This document shows positions 51,401-58,586 of a stretch of DNA of 64,000 nt, in pieces. The first letter of the stretch is position 1. Each line of letters begins with the position of its first letter. This DNA comes from Bacteroidota bacterium (GTDB lineage Bacteria; Bacteroidota; Bacteroidia; Chitinophagales; Chitinophagaceae): contig JABDAZ010000001.1 of assembly GCA_013288945.1 (NCBI GenBank), positions 1 through 64,000 of the forward strand. Direction: 5' to 3'. The translations under genes were made by a program, and so were the position numbers. Under the pieces are notes generated by a model. It worked only from the letters and a program-made list of their open reading frames with translations. It was not told the DNA's origin and did not search any database.

Positions 51401-52009
51401 GCATTAATCCTTCATGCAAATAATCTTAAAACGAGCATGCTTAAAAATAATGGCAATGGAAATTTTACAATGAATTCATTACCGGCGCAAGCGCAATTTT
51501 CAGCTATTAATGGAATGGTGGTAGATGATTTCGATGGTGATGGAAACCTTGATGTATTAATGAATGGCAATGATTACGGCACTGAAGTTTCAGTTGGCCG
51601 TTATGATGCATTGAATGGTTTATTAATGAAGGGCGATGGAAAAAATAATTTTTCGCCACAATCTATTTTGCAAAGTGGAATTTTTATACCGGGCAATGGA
51701 AAATCTTTGGTAAAGCTTAAAAGCGCTTCTGGAAAATGCCTCATTATTGCAGCGCAAAACAGGGGGCAACTTAAAGTTTTTGAATTGAAAAAAAATATGA
51801 ATTGTATTTCTCTTAAAGCTGATGATATAAGTGCATTAATAACTTATAAAAATGGATTATCAAGAAAAGAAGAATTTTATTATGGCTCATCTTTCTTATC
51901 TCAGTCTGGCAGGTTTATTACTGTTGATACCAATATTTCAAAAATAAAAATTACAAACAGCAAAGGTGAAATGCGTGATGTTTCGCCTGTTGTAAATGGA
52001 ATTCATTAA
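48404..52009 (+). CDS. FG-GAP/VCBS repeat protein with ASPIC/UnbV-like segment (CRTAC type)
   Basis: Repeated DFNNDGxxDIY/F Ca-binding repeats; GLGEIKIIDTVLIKWPDGKMQLL. Confidence 0.9.
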   Translation: MIFDKYLTNAFLFFITILLIDACKSKATLFELVPPAQSGIYFNNQIIENDSVNPLDMTNIYNGGGVGIGDFNNDGLQDIYFTGNTVSNKLYLNKSNFKFDDITDAAGVSGNGKWSRGVSVVDINNDGWMDIYVCVTIKSNPEQRRNLLYINQGADAKGIPHFKEMAKEYGLDDTLYSTMAAFFDYDNDGDLDMYLVVNQIPKNYNTNIFRPKINDGSFPSTGRLYRNDWNAKLNHPVFTNVSKEAGITLEGFGHDATIADINHDGWKDIYVSDDFIGDDILYINNHDGTFTNKIKTYFKHTSANGMGQDIEDINNDGLADVVELDMDPPDNFRKKMMLGGNNYRIYQNADYFGYQYQYIRNSLQLNQGARVNGNDSVGDPIFSEIGFYSGIAETDWSWAPMVADFDNDGFRDIIITNGYPKDVSDHDFMAFRQMATRLASKKMVLDQIPQVKIHNYALKNNQDLTFSDVTDNWGMMTPGFSNGAAYADLDNDGDLDIIINNINDGAHIYKNLSREKESLNNNYLNINFAGGNFNKNGLGAFAELHYNNGKQQVYENTPYRGYLSSIQNMAHFGLGEIKIIDTVLIKWPDGKMQLLKNVKANQLVNADIKNANLTYSSSQQTFAPNTIFKDFTSDVDIHFTHKQKDFIDFDIQRLLPHKFSEYGPALTVGDIDGNGFDDFIVGGSAFNSATIFLQQANGKFIQKSLMPDSVIKNKPGNDLGILLFDADNDGDLDLYITSGGYENAHNSATYQDMLFINDGKGHFTRDTTALPQNFTSKFCVRAADYDHDGDLDLFVSGRVDPGNYPKPVSSFIFRNDSKNGKIKFTDVTPFIAKDLINAGMICDAIWTDFDNDGWPDLIFAGEWMPVTFLKNEKGIFKNVTEKSGVINQTGWWNSIAAGDFNNDGNIDYIVSNLGQNSFYKASAEYPVNVYGKDFDHNGIYDMVPSLYLPDTDGIKEEFPAQGWEDLIGQLNQKRRKFPTYRSYATANMSKILTEEDRKGALILHANNLKTSMLKNNGNGNFTMNSLPAQAQFSAINGMVVDDFDGDGNLDVLMNGNDYGTEVSVGRYDALNGLLMKGDGKNNFSPQSILQSGIFIPGNGKSLVKLKSASGKCLIIAAQNRGQLKVFELKKNMNCISLKADDISALITYKNGLSRKEEFYYGSSFLSQSGRFITVDTNISKIKITNSKGEMRDVSPVVNGIH

Positions 52010-52050
52010 TAAAACGAAGATTCTTTTTAGTGTTTAATAATTTATAAGCT

Positions 52051-53622
52051 ATGCAGGTTTCAGCAAAAAAAAATGTTGTTGTTTTTATTTTATTAATGTT
52101 CGTTTTATTTTATTCCTGTTCTGATTATAATAAAAAACCGCACAAAGATATTTCTGAAGCCAGCATTAATGCAGGTGAGTTATTGGCAAAAAAATATTGC
52201 CAGTCATGCCATTTACTTCCTGCCCCCTCACTTTTAAATACCGAATCTTGGGTTAAGGGGGTACTTCCGAATATGGGGCCGCGGCTTGGCATATTCAATT
52301 TTAAATGGGAAAGTTATCCGTCATTGCGATATGATAAAAATGTACCAAGAAATTTTTATCCTTCTCAACCACTTTTAACTGATAATGAATGGCAGGATAT
52401 TATTAATTACTACACGGCAAGTTCCCCTGATACTTTGCCCCCTCAGCACAGAACGATGCCCATTGAAATCAGGAAAGATTTGTTTGCAGTTTCCATGCCC
52501 CCCTTTTTCAAACCAGCGCCGAATACATGTTATATAAAAGTTGACACAACAACAATTCCTCATACAATTTTGCAAAGCGATGTTTTTACAAAAGAAATAA
52601 TTAGGTATGATACAGGTTTAAAAATCATTGATTCCATTAAAGCCGCAAGTGCAATGGTTGATATTGATTTTAAAAATAAAACAATGGTTACCTGCAACAT
52701 TGGTGTGCTGAATCCCAATAATGGCAGCTTCGGAAAATTGCAATATGTAATAAAAGATGCTGCAGGAAAAATGCATATCGATACAACTTTTCATATTAAT
52801 AATTTACAAAGGCCGGTGCAGTTGATTAAAACAGATTTAAATAAAGACGGGCTTGATGATTACCTCGTTTGCGAATTTGGTTATGTAACAGGCTCATTAA
52901 ACTGGTATGAAAATAAAGGAAAAAATATTTTCACGAAACACGTACTGCGCGCGGTTCCTGGCGCTATTAAGGCTTATGTGAAAGATTACAACAATGATGG
53001 CTTGCCGGATATTTTTGTATTATTTGCGCAAGGCGATGAAGGGATTTTTTTATTTACCAACAAAGGCAACGGCCAGTTCGATCAAAAAACATTGCTTCGT
53101 TTTCCGCCTTCTTATGGTTCATCTTATTTTGAATTAGATGATTTTAATAAAGATGGTTTACCTGATATTTTATATACCTGCGGCGACAATGCAGATTTTT
53201 CTCCGGTGTTTAAACCTTATCATGGTGTATATATTTTTATGAATGATGGCAAATACAATTTCACACAAATATATTTTTTTCCTATTAATGGTTGTTATAA
53301 AGCAATGGCTGCAGATTTTAATAATGATGGCAATCTCGATATCGCTGCGATATCATTTTTTGCAGATTATACAAAGCAACCTGAAGAAGGATTTGTGTAT
53401 TTGAAAAATATCGGCGGGTTAAATTTTAAACCATACAGTGTGCCTGAAGCAATGAACGGGCATTGGCTCACGATGGATGTTGGTGATATTTATGGCAATG
53501 GAAAGAAAAGCATTTTACTCGGAAATTTTTCACGCGCACCTTCAAATTTGAAACGAAAGGTTGACTGGAAAGATGGCCCGCCATTTCTTATTTTAAATAA
53601 AACAAGCTCATTAATAAAATAA
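52051..53622 (+). CDS. FG-GAP/VCBS repeat lipoprotein with N-terminal c-type heme motif
   Basis: LFYSCSDYN lipobox; AKKYCQSCHLLPAPSLL (CxxCH); DFNNDGNLDIAAISFF repeats. Confidence 0.88.
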   Translation: MQVSAKKNVVVFILLMFVLFYSCSDYNKKPHKDISEASINAGELLAKKYCQSCHLLPAPSLLNTESWVKGVLPNMGPRLGIFNFKWESYPSLRYDKNVPRNFYPSQPLLTDNEWQDIINYYTASSPDTLPPQHRTMPIEIRKDLFAVSMPPFFKPAPNTCYIKVDTTTIPHTILQSDVFTKEIIRYDTGLKIIDSIKAASAMVDIDFKNKTMVTCNIGVLNPNNGSFGKLQYVIKDAAGKMHIDTTFHINNLQRPVQLIKTDLNKDGLDDYLVCEFGYVTGSLNWYENKGKNIFTKHVLRAVPGAIKAYVKDYNNDGLPDIFVLFAQGDEGIFLFTNKGNGQFDQKTLLRFPPSYGSSYFELDDFNKDGLPDILYTCGDNADFSPVFKPYHGVYIFMNDGKYNFTQIYFFPINGCYKAMAADFNNDGNLDIAAISFFADYTKQPEEGFVYLKNIGGLNFKPYSVPEAMNGHWLTMDVGDIYGNGKKSILLGNFSRAPSNLKRKVDWKDGPPFLILNKTSSLIK

Positions 53623-53648
53623 TCCTGATAATAAATTTATAGCATGAT

Positions 53649-53758
53649 GATGTAGAGTTGATGTAGTATTTAAAAGAATTTTCCCTTGTAATATTTTATT
53701 TGACGTAGTTGAGATGTGTGTTGAAAAGAGGATGGTAAGTGTATAGAATTTATTTTTA
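53649..53758 (+). promoter_or_regulatory. Tandem-repeat activator site plus -7-like element for the 53879 operon
   Basis: GATGTAGAGTT|GATGTAGTATT (53649), GACGTAGTTGA|GATGTGTGTTG (53702), TATTTTTA (53751). Confidence 0.7.
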
Positions 53759-53816
53759 CCATGCATCGGTTCAAATCATAGTCAATTATTTTAAGGTCAA
53801 TTTATGGTAAAAGCGC

Positions 53817-53843
53817 GGGGCAATTTCTATTGCCCTGTTTTTT
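53817..53843 (+). terminator. Terminator-like hairpin in the predicted 5' leader of the 53879 operon
   Basis: GGGCAA-tttcta-TTGCCC-tg-TTTTTT. Confidence 0.75.
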
Positions 53844-53878
53844 AATTTTAAGCATTATCCTTTTTAATCTATTAATAA

Positions 53879-54406
53879 ATGAACAGACGATTAGCCATTA
53901 ATATAGCACTTGCTACTGCTGCCGGAATTTTTTTGATTCCATCCTGCATGCAAGAAAAAAGTAAACCGGACATTGTTTTAAAAAACATTAATGTTTCCGG
54001 CGACCAGCAAAAAATGCTTGCAGATCTTGCAGAAATAATTATCCCAAAAACTTCTTCGCCGGGCGCGGCTGATCTTTCTACTCATCAATTTGCGTTAATG
54101 ATGGTTGATGATTGTTATGATCCGGAGCTTCGATCAAAATTTGAAAAAGGCATTGCTGAATTTGAGTCTTTATCAAAAAATAACTTTGGAAATTCTTTTA
54201 TAAAATGCAGCGGTGAACAAAAAGAAAAATTGATTAATACAATGGAAAACCAAAAAGATGCGGTCGAGGGGGCAGCATTTTTTTATAATAATTTTAAAAA
54301 ATTAGCGATACAAAGTTTTACAAGCTCGCAATACTATCTTACAAAAATTCATGTTTACGAACTGGTGCCGGGAAGGTTTCATGGATGTGTGCCATTAATA
54401 AAATAA
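53879..54406 (+). CDS. Gluconate 2-dehydrogenase subunit 3 family protein
   Basis: NRRLAINIALATAAGIFLIPSCMQ; MLADLAEIIIPKTSSPGAADLSTHQFALMMVDDCYD; directly upstream of a GMC oxidoreductase. Confidence 0.88.
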   Translation: MNRRLAINIALATAAGIFLIPSCMQEKSKPDIVLKNINVSGDQQKMLADLAEIIIPKTSSPGAADLSTHQFALMMVDDCYDPELRSKFEKGIAEFESLSKNNFGNSFIKCSGEQKEKLINTMENQKDAVEGAAFFYNNFKKLAIQSFTSSQYYLTKIHVYELVPGRFHGCVPLIK

Positions 54407-54425
54407 TCAAGCATTAAAATTTTTA

Positions 54426-56138
54426 TTGAATATGGGTGATACAATAAACAGCCGGACTTTTGACGCCATAGTAATTGGCTCAGGAATGAGCGGGGGATGG
54501 GCTGCAAAAGAATTGTGCGAAAAAGGTTTAAAGACATTGGTGTTGGAAAGAGGAAGAGATGTGAAACATTTAAAAGACTACCCCACAACAAATATGAATC
54601 CATGGGAATTTAAGCACAGGGGGCAAGTTCCATATGAAATTGTAAAAGCAAATCCTGTAATAAGTAAGTGCTATGCTTTTAAAGAAGATGCCATGCATTT
54701 TTTTGTAAAAGATAATGAACACCCTTACGTGCAGGGAAAACCATTTGATTGGATCAGGGGGTACCAGGTAGGGGGCAAGTCTATTATGTGGGCACGCCAA
54801 ACGCAGCGCTGGAGCGACTTTGATTTCGAAGGCCCGCAGCGTGATGGCTTTGCTGTTGACTGGCCAATCCGTTACAAAGATGTTGAACCATGGTATAGTT
54901 ATGTAGAAAAATTTGCGGGGATATCAGGTAATAAAGATGGCATACCTAATCTTCCCGATGGTGAATTTTTGCCCCCTATGGATTTAACTTGCGTTGAACA
55001 TTATTTTAAAGATTTAATTGGAAAAAAGTATAAAGATCGTCATGTTATTTATGCACGTTGCGCCCATCTCACAGAACCCCAGCCGATACATTTAGCGCAA
55101 GGCAGGGGGCAATGCCAAAAGCGGGATCTTTGTCAGCGCGGTTGCCCCTTTGGTGGTTATTATAATACAAATTCAACAACAATTCCCTACGCTGCAAAAA
55201 CGGGCAATATGACGCTGCGGCCTTTTTCCGTAGCGCATTCTATTATTTATGATGATAAAAAAGGCAAGGCAACTGGGGTACGCGTTATTGATACCAATAC
55301 AAAAGAGACGATTGATTTTTTTGCAAAAATTATTTTTGTAAATGCAGCGGCTTTTAATACCAATCTTTTATTGCTTCATTCCACGTCAAGCCATTTTCCC
55401 AATGGGTTGGGCAATGATAATGGGCTGATGGGAAAGTTTGCTGCGTTTCATAATTACCGCGCGCGGATGTCGGCAAGCTATGATGGTTTTAAAGATTCAA
55501 CAACGGACGGACGCAGGCCAACATCTGCATACATACCGCGTTTCAGAAATGTATATAAACAGGAAATGGATTTTTTAAGAGGCTATGCTGCCACATTTTC
55601 TACAGGCAGAAGTGTTGTGCCCCCCGATACAAATGGATTTGGTGAAACTTTAAAAAATAAACTTTCTGCCCCCCTTCAAGCTGGCCCGTGGCATATAAGT
55701 TCTCAAATGATGGGGGAAACAATTCCTAAAGAAACCAATACGCTTTCTCTTGATAAAGAAAAGAAAGATGCATGGGGCATGCCGCTATTAAAAATATCGA
55801 TTGACTATGATGACAATGAAGATAAAATGATTAAAGATTTTTTTGAGCAAATGACTGAAATGTATACTGTCGCCGGTTTTCAGGAGATTAAAACTTCTGA
55901 TTCCAAACAAGCGCCGGGGCTTGATATACATGAAATGGGGGGCATAAGAATGGGGCATGATCCAAAAACATCTTTGCTTAATAAATGGAACCAGCTTCAT
56001 GCTTGTCAAAATGTGTTTGTTACCGATGGTTCTTGCATGACGTCCACATCAACACAAAATCCTTCACTAACTTATATGGCATTAACAGCAAGAGCGGTTG
56101 ATTATGCAGTATCAAAAATGAAAAGAAATGAGTTGTAA
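54426..56138 (+). CDS. GMC family oxidoreductase
   Basis: DAIVIGSGMSGGWAAKELCEKGLKTLVLERG FAD motif; GYQVGGKSIMWARQTQRWSDFDFE; C-terminal FVTDGSCMTSTSTQNPSLTYMALTARAVDYA. Confidence 0.95.
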   Translation: MNMGDTINSRTFDAIVIGSGMSGGWAAKELCEKGLKTLVLERGRDVKHLKDYPTTNMNPWEFKHRGQVPYEIVKANPVISKCYAFKEDAMHFFVKDNEHPYVQGKPFDWIRGYQVGGKSIMWARQTQRWSDFDFEGPQRDGFAVDWPIRYKDVEPWYSYVEKFAGISGNKDGIPNLPDGEFLPPMDLTCVEHYFKDLIGKKYKDRHVIYARCAHLTEPQPIHLAQGRGQCQKRDLCQRGCPFGGYYNTNSTTIPYAAKTGNMTLRPFSVAHSIIYDDKKGKATGVRVIDTNTKETIDFFAKIIFVNAAAFNTNLLLLHSTSSHFPNGLGNDNGLMGKFAAFHNYRARMSASYDGFKDSTTDGRRPTSAYIPRFRNVYKQEMDFLRGYAATFSTGRSVVPPDTNGFGETLKNKLSAPLQAGPWHISSQMMGETIPKETNTLSLDKEKKDAWGMPLLKISIDYDDNEDKMIKDFFEQMTEMYTVAGFQEIKTSDSKQAPGLDIHEMGGIRMGHDPKTSLLNKWNQLHACQNVFVTDGSCMTSTSTQNPSLTYMALTARAVDYAVSKMKRNEL

Positions 56139-56182
56139 TAATCTTTGTTTATAAAGCGCCGGTTTTTGTATTTTTAAAAAAG

Positions 56183-57301
56183 ATGGAACACAGAGCCGGA
56201 TATTTATCAAACCTAACGCCGCTGCGCGGAATAGCAGCTTTGCTTGTTGCAGTGTTCCATTTTGAAATGGCTGTTGCACGGTTTGTGCCCGCACAAAAAA
56301 CTATGTTTTTTGAGAAATCATATTTAATGGTTGATCTTTTTTTTATCATGAGCGGTTTTATAATGCTTCATGTTTATAAAGAAAATTTTCAGGATTCCAT
56401 TTCAAAAATCACTTTCAAAAAGTTTATCGTTGCACGATTTGCGCGCATTTATCCGTTGCATTTTTTTTCATTATCATTATTAATAATTCTTGTACTTATT
56501 TTTTCACCTGCTGGAACTTATCCAAATAGAATTGAAGATCCTGCTGCTATTCCCAGCAACTTTTTATTATTAAACGCGTATTATATCCATAACATTTATA
56601 CATGGAATATTCCTTCATGGAGCATCGGCGCAGAGTGGGCGGCGTATTTAATTTTTCCTATGCTGGCTTTGTTTATTAATAAAAAAAAAGCTGTTATTAT
56701 ACTTGTATTATTTGTTTTTGCAGCGTATTTGTCTATCATGTTCTTGTTGCCAAGAAAAAATCCTTTGTATCCATTAATACCAGTTCCGCATAATTTAAAT
56801 ACAACGTATGATTATGGTTTTTTGCGTGGCATTGCAGGTTTTATTACAGGCATGATTGTTTATAAAGCTTATCAGTTAAGCGCGTTTAAAAACCTGTTCA
56901 ATAAAGATGCAATTGCATTGCTGATTATATTATTAATATGTGCTGCTTTGCATTTTGCTATTAATGATGCGTTTTGTATTATTTTATTTGCAGCACTTGT
57001 GCTTTCTTTTGCATGTAATAATAATTATGTACATCAATTGTGCAATAATAAAATTGTGCAATACTTGGGAAGGATATCTTATTCAATTTACCTCATGCAA
57101 ATTTTTTTGCAGGAACCTTTTTCAAAAGAGTTGCGTTTGCCGGGCGTAACAGGTTTTGGCCGTGGCAAACAAAATATAGATTTTTCAAGCGGCATGTTTT
57201 ATTGTATGGCTTATCTTGGTTTGCTTGTTTTAATTTCTTCAATAACTTATTATTTAATAGAACAACCTTGCCGTAAATTTATCAACCGGAAATGGGGTTA
57301 A
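56183..57301 (+). CDS. Acyltransferase 3 family membrane protein
   Basis: LTPLRGIAALLVAVFHFEMA; IPSWSIGAEWAAYLIFP; YLGRISYSIYLMQIF. Confidence 0.9.
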   Translation: MEHRAGYLSNLTPLRGIAALLVAVFHFEMAVARFVPAQKTMFFEKSYLMVDLFFIMSGFIMLHVYKENFQDSISKITFKKFIVARFARIYPLHFFSLSLLIILVLIFSPAGTYPNRIEDPAAIPSNFLLLNAYYIHNIYTWNIPSWSIGAEWAAYLIFPMLALFINKKKAVIILVLFVFAAYLSIMFLLPRKNPLYPLIPVPHNLNTTYDYGFLRGIAGFITGMIVYKAYQLSAFKNLFNKDAIALLIILLICAALHFAINDAFCIILFAALVLSFACNNNYVHQLCNNKIVQYLGRISYSIYLMQIFLQEPFSKELRLPGVTGFGRGKQNIDFSSGMFYCMAYLGLLVLISSITYYLIEQPCRKFINRKWG

Positions 57302-57340
57302 ATAAAAAACAACAATTTATTATTCATTAAAATTTCATGT

Positions 57341-57802
57341 ATGATCTGTAAAAAATTTTTTATTAATGCAATGCTGTTAATCGCATTTTGCATGGGCGCA
57401 TTAAATATGTATGCGCAGGATAATGTAAAAACAAACCACATTGCTTTGTATGTAAATGATCTTACAAAAAGCGCTGCATTTTATAAAGATGTAATGGAAC
57501 TCAAAGAAATTCCGGAACCATTTCATGATGGCAAACATGTTTGGCTGAGAACCGGCGATCATAGCCAGTTGCATCTTATACAAGGCGCGGCAGAAGTTTA
57601 TGCGCATGATATTAATTCGCACTTTGCATATTCTGTAACTGACCTCGCAAATTTTACAAAACACCTGGATGATTTGCATATAAAATATGGCAACTGGAAA
57701 CAAGATTCTAAATCGCCACAATTGCGGCCTGATGGAATTAAGCAAGTGTATTTACAAGACCCGGATAACAATTGGATTGAAGTGAACGATGATAAATTTT
57801 AG
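57341..57802 (+). CDS. VOC/glyoxalase family protein with signal peptide
   Basis: MLLIAFCMGALNMYAQ signal; TNHIALYVNDLTKSAAFYKDVMELKEIP; YLQDPDNNWIEV. Confidence 0.88.
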   Translation: MICKKFFINAMLLIAFCMGALNMYAQDNVKTNHIALYVNDLTKSAAFYKDVMELKEIPEPFHDGKHVWLRTGDHSQLHLIQGAAEVYAHDINSHFAYSVTDLANFTKHLDDLHIKYGNWKQDSKSPQLRPDGIKQVYLQDPDNNWIEVNDDKF

Positions 57803-57830
57803 CATTAATGTTTTATAAAATCTTGTATAA

Positions 57831-58529
57831 TTGATTATGAAAAAATTATTTTTTTTTTCTCTTGCGGCAATGTTTTTCGCCACTATATCTTACGCGCAAC
57901 ATGGGCACAAATGGCATTATCTGTTTGATGGCAAATCAGTAAATAATTTACGCGGCTATAAGATGGATTCATTTCCATCCGATGCATGGAAGATTGAAGA
58001 TGGCGCGCTCGTTGCGCAAACAGACGTGCCGAATGTAGATTTTTTAACGAAAGAAACGTACACAAATTTTGATCTCACCTTGCAATGGGCTGTATCGAAA
58101 GCCGGCAACAGAGGCATCTTTTATAATGTGCAGGAAAATTCAAGCCATCAATCAGGAAATGGAAACAGCCCGAACTGGCTTGATAATTTTGAATTTCAAA
58201 TATTGGATGATATTGATTTTAATGATCACGAACCGCGGAGATCTGCGGGTTCTTTGTATGATTTAATTGCTCCAACAAACAAACATTTAAAACCTGTTGG
58301 CGAATTTAATACAGCAAGGCTTTTAGTAAATCATAACCACGTAGAGCAATGGATCAATGGTGAGAAAGTGGTTGAATATGAACTCGGTTCTGCAAAAATT
58401 AATGACTTAATAAATAAAAGTAAATACAAAGACAATCCAAATTTTGCAAAAAATACAAGCGGCCACATTATGTTTCAGCATCACGGGCAAAAAGTTTGGC
58501 TGAAGAATATTAAGATTAAAGAATTATAA
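57831..58529 (+). CDS. DUF1080 (3-keto-disaccharide hydrolase domain) secreted protein
   Basis: LFDGKSVNNLRGYK...WKIEDGALVAQ...FDLTLQWAVSKAGNRGIFYNVQE...EFQILDD...ARLLVNHNHVEQWINGEKVVEYE. Confidence 0.9.
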   Translation: MIMKKLFFFSLAAMFFATISYAQHGHKWHYLFDGKSVNNLRGYKMDSFPSDAWKIEDGALVAQTDVPNVDFLTKETYTNFDLTLQWAVSKAGNRGIFYNVQENSSHQSGNGNSPNWLDNFEFQILDDIDFNDHEPRRSAGSLYDLIAPTNKHLKPVGEFNTARLLVNHNHVEQWINGEKVVEYELGSAKINDLINKSKYKDNPNFAKNTSGHIMFQHHGQKVWLKNIKIKEL

Positions 58530-58586
58530 TAGCATTAATAAATATTTTTGTTGGTTGTACATTTTTAAATTGATAAGAATAAAATA

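Larger units (their letters stand above)
39595..55944. other. Segment enriched in G5-6/C5-6 tracts, mainly GGGGGCA/TGCCCCC
   Basis: Manual count about 57 G5/C5 tracts here (about 40 are GGGGGCA or TGCCCCC); none seen by eye in 1-39594 or 55945-64000. Confidence 0.85.

Noticed and set aside
43000-56000. Poly-G tracts as phase-variation switches
   Set aside because: Tracts are only 5-6 bases, occur dozens of times in frame, and are not positioned near gene starts or promoters.
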